Of a stretch of DNA of 64,000 nt, positions 44,363 through 52,015 are shown one piece after another. The notes beneath the pieces were generated by a model. The model was not told where the DNA came from and searched no databases. It saw only the letters and a program-made list of their open reading frames with translations. The stretch spans positions 1 through 64,000 of the forward strand of contig JADKIA010000031.1 in NCBI GenBank assembly GCA_016721465.1. The letters are read 5' to 3'. The DNA comes from Ideonella sp. GTDB lineage: Bacteria > Pseudomonadota > Gammaproteobacteria > Burkholderiales > Burkholderiaceae_C. Within the stretch, counting starts at the first letter, position 1. The number at the start of each line of letters is the position of its first letter. Position numbers and translations under genes: made by a program.

Positions 44363-45562
44363 TCAGGTGACGCGGTGCGGTGTGCGCCGCGCCGCCTGCA
44401 CGGCGAGCTCCGCGGCGCCGCGACCCGGCTGCCAGAACTGGTACACCAGCGCCGGCGCTATCGAGCACAGCGCTGCCAGCAGCAGCACGCCGCTGTAGCT
44501 GCCGCCGGCGGCCAGCTGGCCGGCCACGCCGGGGCCGACCATCGAGCTCAGTGCGAAGACGGCCGGCACCAGCATCACCGCGCGACCGCTGGCATCGCTG
44601 CGGGCAATGGCCGCGGCCTGGAACACGCAGCCGCAGGTGAAGGCGAATTCCCAGATCCAGGCGCCCAAGGCAAATGGCACGAAGCTGCCCGCGGTGCTGA
44701 GCAGGCCCAGGCCGACGGCGATGACCGCCAGCACCACCCAGAACGGCAGCCGTGCCCCGGCGCGGTCGCCGATCCAGGCGACGAAGAACGCGGCCGCGCC
44801 GCCCAGCAGCTTGAGCACCGCGAACACCAGCCCCATCTCGGCCGGCGCGATCTTCAGTCCGGCGCCGATGCGCTCCAGGAAGGCCCACAGCGCGATGTTG
44901 CCGCCGAGGAACACGAAGAACACCGCCATCGTCACCCACGACGCCGCCGGCAGTGCGCCGCGCGCCGGTGGCGTGCCCGCCTCGGGCCCTGCCCCCAGCG
45001 GGTGCTGCGGCACCCAGAAGGCCGACAGGCCCAGCACCAGCACCACCGCGGCCAGGGCCAGCGCCGCGCCGGGGTACTTCCAGACCGCGATCACCAGTGG
45101 CGGCAGACCGAACAGCACCGCGGCGGTGACCGACAGCTCCACCCCCTGGCGCACGCCATAGGCACGCACCTTGTTGGGCAGGTCCGAGAGGATGCGCATG
45201 CCCAGGCAGGTCATGGTCGAGGCGAAGAAGCCGATCAGCGCCCACACCGCGTACAGGGCCTGCACGCTGGTGACCTGCGAGCTCAGCGCGAAGGCGCCGG
45301 CGGAGCACAGCGCGCTGACCACCGTGAGCAGCCGCCAGTTCATGCGGTTGATCCACAGCGGCGCGCCCAGCGTGCCCACCAAATAACCCGCAAAGCAAAT
45401 GGAGCCCATCATGCCCACCGCCTGCGGCGCGAGCTGGAACGAATCGGCCAGGCTGCCCAGCAGCACCGGCAGCGCATTGAACGGCAGGCCACCGATGGTC
45501 GAGGCGATGCTGGCCGAGAGCATGAAGCCGATCAGCGCGCGATCACTCGTTGAGGGGGTCAT
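44363..45562 (-). CDS. MFS transporter
   Basis: A 399-residue carrier with about twelve hydrophobic segments. FAGYLVGTLGAPLWINRMNWR after the second helix stands for the MFS signature loop in a weakened form. The early GLPFNALPVLLGSLADSF and the central linker rich in Pro and Ala are typical. It is the third gene of the thiolase/DUF35-MaoC operon (24 bp after the stop of the MaoC fusion), so it likely moves the steroid-derived substrate of those enzymes. Its stop is next to the broken aldolase copy. Confidence 0.83.
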   Translation of the reverse strand: MTPSTSDRALIGFMLSASIASTIGGLPFNALPVLLGSLADSFQLAPQAVGMMGSICFAGYLVGTLGAPLWINRMNWRLLTVVSALCSAGAFALSSQVTSVQALYAVWALIGFFASTMTCLGMRILSDLPNKVRAYGVRQGVELSVTAAVLFGLPPLVIAVWKYPGAALALAAVVLVLGLSAFWVPQHPLGAGPEAGTPPARGALPAASWVTMAVFFVFLGGNIALWAFLERIGAGLKIAPAEMGLVFAVLKLLGGAAAFFVAWIGDRAGARLPFWVVLAVIAVGLGLLSTAGSFVPFALGAWIWEFAFTCGCVFQAAAIARSDASGRAVMLVPAVFALSSMVGPGVAGQLAAGGSYSGVLLLAALCSIAPALVYQFWQPGRGAAELAVQAARRTPHRVT

Positions 45563-45586
45563 CGGACGGCCTGCTTTCTCGCGGAT

Positions 45587-46543
45587 CTACATGTACAGGA
45601 TGACCTGCTCGTTGAGCACCGAGGGCCGGTCGTTGCCGACGACGTGGACAGCGATCTCCAGCGTCATCTGCACGCCCGACTTCACCGCTTCGACGGCCTT
45701 GACGCGGGCGCGAGAGCGGATGCGGCATCCCGAGGGCACCGGCGTGGCGAAGCGCAGCCGGTCCGAGCCGTAGTTGACCATGTTGTTGAATCCCGTCACC
45801 TCGAACGACAGCGGCAGCTTCAGCCGACTCACCAGCGCCTGCACCAGCATGCCGTGGGCGATGGTGGTGCCGAACGGGCTCTCGGCCTTGGCGCGCACCG
45901 GATCGGTGTGGATCCAGTAGTCGTCGCCCGACAGCGCGGCGAACTGGTCGATCACGGCCTGCGAGACGAGGAACTCGTTGGACCAGTCGGTCCAGAGCTC
46001 GCTCACCAGCGAGCGCATCGCGTCCAGGTCCTTGCACGAGACCTGGCGCCGTGGCGCTTCGGCCGCTGCCGCCGGCGCGGGTGGCGTGGCCGGGGTGTCG
46101 GCCGCCTCGGCGGCGATCACCGACGGATGGCCCGAGCCTGCGGGCGTGTAGCGCAGCAGCGTGACACTGCCCGGCCGATCGTCGAACACCGGGGTCAGGC
46201 GTTGGCCGATCTTCACCGCCTCTGGCGCCACGCCCACCAGCGTGGTGTTCAGGTGCGGGCCTTCGTCGAGCTGCACCACGGCCAGCAGCTGCGGCAGCTC
46301 GTCGGTGAACTCGGGCAAGGTGGGCACGCGGGCCACGGTGAAGGTGTAGAGCGTGCCCTGGCCCGAGATCTCGCGCCAGGCCAGGCGGTGCGAGGCGCAG
46401 GCCGGGCAGTGCTCGCGCGGGAAGAACAGCCAGTGCGAGCAATCGCTGCACTGCTGGATCTGCACCCGGTGCGCCTTCAGCGCGTCCCAGAACGGGCGCG
46501 AGGTCTCGGTGGGCTGGGGCAGCGGCTTGTTCCAGGTGCTCAT
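45587..46543 (-). CDS. DUF35 (zinc ribbon/OB-fold) fused to a MaoC hydratase
   Basis: A 318-residue fusion. Residues about 25-140 form the DUF35 unit with a zinc ribbon CSDCSHWLFFPREHCPAC followed by an OB-fold (GQGTLYTFTVARVPTLPEF). An Ala/Pro-rich linker leads to a MaoC hot-dog domain (SQAVIDQFAALSGDDYWIHTDP, SPFGTTIAHGMLVQALVSRL) with the catalytic Asp and His in place. In steroid side-chain degradation DUF35 and MaoC proteins (ChsH1/ChsH2) hydrate the enoyl-CoA, and DUF35 also holds the Ltp2-type aldolase. Here both roles are on one chain, in the order DUF35-MaoC, and the stop-start overlap couples it to the thiolase-like gene. Confidence 0.83.
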   Translation of the reverse strand: MSTWNKPLPQPTETSRPFWDALKAHRVQIQQCSDCSHWLFFPREHCPACASHRLAWREISGQGTLYTFTVARVPTLPEFTDELPQLLAVVQLDEGPHLNTTLVGVAPEAVKIGQRLTPVFDDRPGSVTLLRYTPAGSGHPSVIAAEAADTPATPPAPAAAAEAPRRQVSCKDLDAMRSLVSELWTDWSNEFLVSQAVIDQFAALSGDDYWIHTDPVRAKAESPFGTTIAHGMLVQALVSRLKLPLSFEVTGFNNMVNYGSDRLRFATPVPSGCRIRSRARVKAVEAVKSGVQMTLEIAVHVVGNDRPSVLNEQVILYM

Positions 46544-47772
46544 CACTCGGCTCCCCGCAGGATCAGCGCGCCCTGTTCGCTCATCACGCCGCCGGTGCCC
46601 GAGACATAGGCCAGGTCGTGGCGTGCGAGCTGGCGCTGGCCAGCGCGGCCCTGGATCTGGTGGATGGCCTCGATCACCTGCGACATGCCGCCGGCGGTGC
46701 CGCTCTGGCCGAAGCTCAACTGGCCGCCATGGGTGTTCATCGGGAAGTCGCCACGGTGAGTGAAGTCGTGCTCGCGCACGAAGCGCATGCCGTCGCCCTT
46801 GGCGCAGAAGCCTGCGTCCTCGAGCGTGAGCAGCACGGTGATGGTGTAGCAGTCGTAGATCTGCGCCATGTGCACCTCGGCGGGCTTGACGCCGGCCATC
46901 GCGAAAGCCTTGCGCGAGGCCGGGCCGATCGGCGTGGCCAGCATGTCGGCGGCGTAGGTGGGCGACTTGCTCTGCACATGCTCGCCGCAGCCGATGATGT
47001 TCACCGCACGGTGCTTGCAGCGCGCGGCAATGTCGGCGCGCGCCACGATGACGGCCGCGCCGCCGGCCACCGGCATCACGATCTCGAGCATGCGCAGCGG
47101 CTCGGCCACCATGCGCGAGGCCAGCACCTCGTCCACCGTGATCGGCTGGCCGAAGAACATCGCATCCGGATTGGCGCAGGCGTTGGTGCGCTGGTGCACC
47201 GCGATGCGCGCCAGCGCGGCGGCATCGTAGCCATGCACCGCGGCGTAGCGCTGCGCGATCATTGCGTAGCCGGTGTTCTGCGCCATGTGGCCGTAGGGCA
47301 GGTCCATCTCGGCCTCGGGCGCGCCGAAGCGGGTGCTGTGGCCGCCGAAGCGCGAGGCCTTCATCACCGCGGCCATGTGATCGTCGTGGGGGGCCATCGG
47401 CGCCAGACGCGACGGGATCACGCACAGCACCGCGCTGCAAAGCCCCAGCTCGATCGCCGCCGCGGCACGCCACACCGCAGCCACGCCGCTGGCGCCGCCG
47501 AGATCGACCACCTCGGCGAAATCGAGCCGGATGCCCAGGTGCTCGCCCACCATCGCCGGCACGAACATGCCCGCTTCATGGAACTGCGGGCCGTGCACCA
47601 CCAGGCCGTCGAGATCCTGCAGCGCCAGGCCCGCATCGGCCAGCGCCAGGCCGGCCAGATCGGCCACCTGGTCGAGGTGGAACATGCGCGGCGCGCTGGC
47701 GTACTTCTCGGGCTTGTATTGAGCCGCACCCACGAGCGCGGCCTGGCCTGTCAATCCCATCGGGTTCCTCAT
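46543..47772 (-). CDS. Thiolase-fold steroid aldolase (Ltp2-like)
   Basis: A 409-residue SCP2-thiolase-family protein. Where thiolases carry the nucleophilic Cys (CASG), the sequence reads VDLGGASGVAAV, so the Cys is replaced by Gly and simple thiolysis is unlikely. The late motifs YDCYTITVLLTLEDAGFCAKG, NTHGGQLSFGQSGTAGGMSQVIEA and GTGGVMSEQ are intact. Ltp2-type members catalyse a retro-aldol cleavage of the steroid side chain and need a DUF35 partner, which is encoded immediately downstream (1-bp overlap). First gene of its operon, 54 nt after copy 3 of the 18-bp element. Confidence 0.8.
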   Translation of the reverse strand: MRNPMGLTGQAALVGAAQYKPEKYASAPRMFHLDQVADLAGLALADAGLALQDLDGLVVHGPQFHEAGMFVPAMVGEHLGIRLDFAEVVDLGGASGVAAVWRAAAAIELGLCSAVLCVIPSRLAPMAPHDDHMAAVMKASRFGGHSTRFGAPEAEMDLPYGHMAQNTGYAMIAQRYAAVHGYDAAALARIAVHQRTNACANPDAMFFGQPITVDEVLASRMVAEPLRMLEIVMPVAGGAAVIVARADIAARCKHRAVNIIGCGEHVQSKSPTYAADMLATPIGPASRKAFAMAGVKPAEVHMAQIYDCYTITVLLTLEDAGFCAKGDGMRFVREHDFTHRGDFPMNTHGGQLSFGQSGTAGGMSQVIEAIHQIQGRAGQRQLARHDLAYVSGTGGVMSEQGALILRGAE

Positions 47773-47826
47773 CCGGGCCTGAGGGCCCCATGACCGCTAT
47801 TCTTGCCGCGCGTGGAGGCCAGGGCC

Positions 47827-47844
47827 ATCGTCTGATGGGACTAG
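47827..47844 (-). promoter_or_regulatory. Copy 3 of the shared 18-bp upstream element
   Basis: On the thiolase strand the site reads CTAGTCCcatCAGACGAT and ends 54 nt before the ATG at 47772, exactly the spacing seen at hsaA. It forms a divergent pair with copy 4, 22 bp to the right. Confidence 0.75.
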
Positions 47845-47866
47845 CGCACAACCCCTGGTTTACTCC

Positions 47867-47884
47867 GTAGTCCCAACAGACGAT
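47867..47884 (+). promoter_or_regulatory. Copy 4 of the shared 18-bp upstream element
   Basis: GTAGTCCcaaCAGACGAT on the plus strand, ending 84 nt before the ATG of the YCF48-like gene. It is back to back with copy 3, so each divergent operon has its own element in the correct orientation. Confidence 0.75.
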
Positions 47885-47968
47885 GAGCCGGCAGCATGCG
47901 CTGCGAAATACTTCGCCGCCCAGGCGCGGCAGCGCAGTTGCCGTGCCCTGCACAAGGAGATCCCCGCG

Positions 47969-49033
47969 ATGCGAATTGCCATGGGCCTGTCGATGGCCGC
48001 CATCGTCGTGGGCGCGGCTGTATATGCCTTCTCGCCGCGACACACGCCGCCGCTGGCCGCCACGCGGCTGGTGATGGAACGCACGCAGATCAATACGCTG
48101 GCGCGTGCCGGCCGGTCGCTGGTGGCCGCCGGCGAGCTGGGCGTGATCGCCCGCTCGGACGACGAGGGCAAGACCTGGCAAGCCGTGCCGGTCGAGCCGC
48201 AGCGCCATGCGCTGCTCAACCAGATCGTGTTCATTGACGACAAGACCGGCATGGCCGTCGGCCACGAGGGCCTGATCCTGCGCACCGACGACGGCGGACG
48301 CCATTGGAAGGAACTGGCCTTCGACAAGGAACGCGGCGAGCCGCTGATGAGCATCGCGCGGCTGCCCTCGGGCACCTGGCTCGCGGTGGGCGCGTTCGGC
48401 CGCGCGCTGAGCTCGACCGACGACGGCACGACGTGGCAACGCATCGAGCTCGCCGGCGCCGAGGACAAGCACCTGAACCGCATCGTGGCCACGGCCGATC
48501 GCCAGCACTGGCTGATCGTTGGCGAACGCGGCCTGGTGCTGGCCTCCGACGACGCCGGGGTGACCTGGCGCACCGTGCCCGCCTTCTACAACGGCTCGCT
48601 GTACGGCGCGCATGCCCTGCCCGACGGCGGCTGGCTGGCCTACGGCATGCGCGGCCACGCCTACCGCAGCGACCCGCGCGCCCAGGCATGGGTGAAGAGC
48701 GAGGTGCCGGTGCCGATCTCGATGCTGGGTGACGCCACCGCCCCCGACGGTTCGCTGCTGCTGGTCGGGCAGGGCGGCATCGTGCTGCGCAGCACCGACG
48801 GCGGATCGCGCTTCGCCATCGTGCGCGCCGGCGGCCGCGCAGCGCTCACCGACATCCAGCTGCTGGCCGACGGCCACTGGCTGCTCGCCAGCGACGGCGG
48901 TCTGCGCAACCACGATCCCGCCGCCGCGCCCGCGGCAGCCGGATCGGCGGCCAGGCCCCCGGCCGCCGCGCCCGCCGGCGCCGCTGGCGCCTCCGCCCCC
49001 CCTGCCGCCAGCGCCCCCGGAGCCCGGACATGA
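47969..49033 (+). CDS. YCF48/BNR-like beta-propeller, membrane-anchored
   Basis: A 354-residue protein with an N-terminal hydrophobic anchor (MGLSMAAIVVGAAVYAF) and about six repeats of the BNR/YCF48 type, each with an S-x-D-x-G-x-x-W core (RSDDEGKTWQAV, RTDDGGRHWKEL, STDDGTTWQRI, SDDAGVTWRTV, STDGGSRF). The C-terminus is a low-complexity Ala/Pro tail. Such propellers regularly accompany MMPL/RND transporters in clusters for hydrophobic substrates. The stop overlaps the ATG of the transporter gene, so the two are probably made in step and may form a complex in the periplasm. No enzymatic motif is seen. Confidence 0.82.
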   Translation: MRIAMGLSMAAIVVGAAVYAFSPRHTPPLAATRLVMERTQINTLARAGRSLVAAGELGVIARSDDEGKTWQAVPVEPQRHALLNQIVFIDDKTGMAVGHEGLILRTDDGGRHWKELAFDKERGEPLMSIARLPSGTWLAVGAFGRALSSTDDGTTWQRIELAGAEDKHLNRIVATADRQHWLIVGERGLVLASDDAGVTWRTVPAFYNGSLYGAHALPDGGWLAYGMRGHAYRSDPRAQAWVKSEVPVPISMLGDATAPDGSLLLVGQGGIVLRSTDGGSRFAIVRAGGRAALTDIQLLADGHWLLASDGGLRNHDPAAAPAAAGSAARPPAAAPAGAAGASAPPAASAPGART

Positions 49034-51411
49034 GCCACGCCACGCCCACCCGACTGGAGGCCTTCGTCGATCGGCTGGCACAGGCGCTGATCGCGCGTCG
49101 CAAGCCGCTGGCCTGGCTGTTCGTCGTCATCACGCTGGCGCTGGGCGCCTCGGCGCTGCGGGTGCACCTGGACCCGGGGTTCAACAAGCTGATCCCGCTC
49201 AAGCACCCGTATATGCAGGCCTTTCTCAAGCACAGCGCCACGTTTGCGGGGGCCAACCGCATCCTGGTGAGCGTGCAGTGGAAGGGCGAGGGCGACATCT
49301 ACAACGCCGAGTTCATGAAGGCCATCCGCGGCGTGACCGACGACGTGTTCTTCACGCCCGGCGTCAACCGCAGCCAGGTGTTCTCGATCTTCACCCCCAA
49401 CGTCAAGTACATCGAGGTGACCGAGGAGGGCTTTGCCGGCGAGGTGGTGATTCCGTCGCGCTTCCAGGCCGACGCGGCGGGGCTGGCGCGGGTACGCGCC
49501 AACGTGGCGCGATCCGGCGAGGTCGGCCGCCTGGTCGCGAACGACCTGAAGTCGGCGCTGGTGCGCGCCGACCTGCTGGAGGTCGATCCGTCCAGCGGCA
49601 AGAGGCTCGACTATGCCGCGGTGGCCAGCAAGCTCGAGGAGATCCGCGCCAAGTACACCACCGACAAGACCGACGTGCAGATCATCGGCTTTGCCAAGAT
49701 CGTCGGCGACGTGATGGAGGGCCTGTTCTCGGTGGTCACCTTCTTCGGCATCGCCTTCGTCGTCACCGGGGTAATGCTGTGGCTGTATACCCGCTCGATC
49801 CGCCTGACGGTGTTGGCGCTGGTGGTGGCGCTGCTGCCGGTGATCTGGCTGCTGGGCATCCTGCCTCTGATCGGCTACGGCATCGACCCGATGTCCATCC
49901 TGGTGCCCTTCCTGATCTTCTCGATCGGCGTGTCGCATGCGGTGCAGATGACCAACGCCTGGCGCCAGGACGTGGCGCATGGCTTTCCGGCCGAGCATGC
50001 CTCGCAGATCGCCTTCCGCAACCTGGCCATACCCGGCACGGTGGCGCTGCTGACCAACGCGCTGGGCTTCATGGTGATCATGCTGATCGACATCCCGATC
50101 GTGCACGAGCTGGGCGTGACCGCCTGCCTGGGCGTGCTGCTGATGATCGTCACCAACAAGATGATCCTGCCCATCATCCTGTCGCACCTGAGGCTGGAGG
50201 CCTCGGCGATGGCCCAGGAGGTCACCGACGAGCGCGGCCGCAACCCGCTGTGGTGGGCGGTGTCGGCCTTCGCGCAGCCCAAGGTGGCGCTGGCCACCTT
50301 CGCCGTCTGGCTGCTGCTGCTGGCCTTCGGCACGCTGCAGTCGCGCCACCTGCTCACCGGCGACGTCAGCGCCGGAGTGCCCGAGCTGCGGGCCGAATCG
50401 CGCTACAACCACGACAACGACCACATCGTGGCCAGCTACTCGATCGGCATGGACGTGCTGTCGGTCTACATCGAGACACAGGGCATGCAGGAGGCCTGCC
50501 TGAATTGGCCGGTGATGAACGCGGTGGAGCGCTTCGACCACTACCTGCGCGGTGTGTCCGGCGTGCAGTCGGTGGCCTCGGTGGCGGCGGTGGCCAAGGT
50601 GGCCGCCGGCGGCAACAACGAGGGCAACCCGCGATGGGCCGCGCTGCAGCGCACCGAGGCGGCGCTGCGCACTGGCTCCAAGGCCATCAACCCCGAACTG
50701 GGCCTGAGCATCGAAGGCTGCGGCGTGATCCACGTGATGATCTTCCTGAAGGACCACCAGGGCTCCACGCTCAAGCACGTGGTCGGCGAGATCGGCAAGT
50801 TCATCGGCGCCGAAAAGACCCCGGGGGTGCAGTTCCGCCTGGCCGGCGGCAATGCCGGCGTGGCCGCGGCCACCAACGAGGCGGTGGAGAAGGCCGAGAT
50901 CGAGATGCTGGGCGCGATCTTCGGCGCCATCATCGCGCTGTGCTGGCTGACCTTCCGCACCTGGAAGGCGGTGCTGTGCATCATGGTGCCGCTGACCATC
51001 GTCTCGATCCTGTGCAACGCGCTGATGGCGCTGCTGGGCATCGGCCTGAAGGTGCCCACGCTGCCGGTGATCGCGCTGGGCGTGGGCGTGGGCGTGGACT
51101 ACGGCATCTACCTGTTCGAGCGCATGCAGCACGAGATCGAGGACAAGGGCTCGTCGCTGCGCGAGGCCTTCTACGAGGCCATGCGCCAGCGCGGCACCGC
51201 GGCGGTGTTCACCGCACTGACCATGTCGATCGGCGTGGGCAGCTGGGCCTTTGCCACACTGAAGTTCCAGGCCGACATGGGCGTTCTGCTGGCCTTCATG
51301 TTCCTGGTCAACGTGTTCGGCGCGATCTTCCTGCTGCCAGCCATGGCCTGCTGGCTGGGTGTGGGTGGTGCATCGAAGGCGACGGCCGCGAAGGCCGGCA
51401 CCGAAGGCTGA
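49030..51411 (+). CDS. MMPL/RND-family transporter
   Basis: A 793-residue RND protein. One helix near residue 30 (KPLAWLFVVITLALGASAL), a large periplasmic loop, and a block of helices near 230-400 (GLFSVVTFFGIAFVVTGVMLW, IGVSHAVQMTNAWRQD) are followed by the same pattern in the second half (MLGAIFGAIIALCWLTF, GVGVGVDYGIYLFERM). Acidic and polar residues in the GVDYGIY helix fit proton coupling. In steroid and hydrocarbon degraders members of this group occur with DUF1302/DUF1329 proteins, also present here, and are thought to move hydrophobic substrates across the envelope. Direction (import or export) cannot be told from sequence. Confidence 0.85.
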   Translation: MSHATPTRLEAFVDRLAQALIARRKPLAWLFVVITLALGASALRVHLDPGFNKLIPLKHPYMQAFLKHSATFAGANRILVSVQWKGEGDIYNAEFMKAIRGVTDDVFFTPGVNRSQVFSIFTPNVKYIEVTEEGFAGEVVIPSRFQADAAGLARVRANVARSGEVGRLVANDLKSALVRADLLEVDPSSGKRLDYAAVASKLEEIRAKYTTDKTDVQIIGFAKIVGDVMEGLFSVVTFFGIAFVVTGVMLWLYTRSIRLTVLALVVALLPVIWLLGILPLIGYGIDPMSILVPFLIFSIGVSHAVQMTNAWRQDVAHGFPAEHASQIAFRNLAIPGTVALLTNALGFMVIMLIDIPIVHELGVTACLGVLLMIVTNKMILPIILSHLRLEASAMAQEVTDERGRNPLWWAVSAFAQPKVALATFAVWLLLLAFGTLQSRHLLTGDVSAGVPELRAESRYNHDNDHIVASYSIGMDVLSVYIETQGMQEACLNWPVMNAVERFDHYLRGVSGVQSVASVAAVAKVAAGGNNEGNPRWAALQRTEAALRTGSKAINPELGLSIEGCGVIHVMIFLKDHQGSTLKHVVGEIGKFIGAEKTPGVQFRLAGGNAGVAAATNEAVEKAEIEMLGAIFGAIIALCWLTFRTWKAVLCIMVPLTIVSILCNALMALLGIGLKVPTLPVIALGVGVGVDYGIYLFERMQHEIEDKGSSLREAFYEAMRQRGTAAVFTALTMSIGVGSWAFATLKFQADMGVLLAFMFLVNVFGAIFLLPAMACWLGVGGASKATAAKAGTEG

Positions 51412-51554
51412 GTCCACAAGCCCAACGGCGCGGCCTGCCCGCGCGAGGCTGACGACAGGGCAGCCCTGACCAAGGGCTGGGTTCGGCACGCTGCTGCCGT
51501 TGGAAGATTTGCTGGAATCCAGTCGCTCGACTGTCGGCGCGAGAGCGCCGGGCC
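51412..51554. other. Left part of the 604-bp convergent gap
   Basis: Between the transporter stop and the twin hairpins. No gene is supported; frames on both strands are short and unlike any family. Sequence is still GC-rich. Confidence 0.4.
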
Positions 51555-51800
51555 GGCCGGACCCGTTCCGCTGCGTGTCCCCCGTCGCCCTGCGGGCTCC
51601 TCCTCCTTAACCTCCGCGGAACGGGCCCGGCCAACCCGACGCTCCGATCCACCGAGAACCTCGCCGCAGGGCACCTGCGAGTGCGCAGACTGCGGTCCAT
51701 GGCCGAGGACGCCGGGTGGCCGGCTGCCGGAGGTTAAGGAGGAGGAGCCCGCAGGGCGACGGGGGACACGCAGGCAGCCGGCTGCCCGGCGTCCTCGGCC
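51555..51800. repeat. Twin hairpins with mutually complementary 44-nt loops
   Basis: Hairpin A has 17-nt arms (51555-51571 and 51616-51632, one mismatch). Hairpin B has 28-nt arms (51701-51728 and 51773-51800, two G-T pairs). The loop of A (51572-51615) is the exact reverse complement of the loop of B (51729-51772). The stems are unrelated to each other. The loop core includes CTCCTCCTTAACCTCC. The unit sits in a convergent gap and may be a repeat element, a two-way terminator or an RNA structure. Confidence 0.85.
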
Positions 51801-51944
51801 ACGCGCCATCGTGGGAATGTCAGGTTTTCGATCACCTCGAACGGCAACATCGTGCCGTCCTCAGCCCTGCACTTGTGGTCGCCAACCCAAAAGGCATTCG
51901 TGGGGCGTCCCCGGGTGCCGCAGCGAACTGCTCTACAGGCAAGA

Positions 51945-52007
51945 GGCGGGCATGAAGCCCGCCTTTCAATGTTTGGAACAACCCGCACAGGCCAGGCCTG
52001 CGCGGGT
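51945..52007 (-). terminator. Two hairpins after the DUF1302 gene
   Basis: Directly downstream of the DUF1302 stop (minus strand) is a 13-bp near-perfect palindrome at 51981-52007 (ACCCGC-CAGGCC with its complement). A second hairpin follows at 51945-51963 (GGCGGGC with GCCCGCC, five-base loop). The second is followed by TTT on the plus strand only. Factor-independent termination is likely but the T tracts are weak. Confidence 0.5.
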
Positions 52008-52015
52008 GGTGCCGC

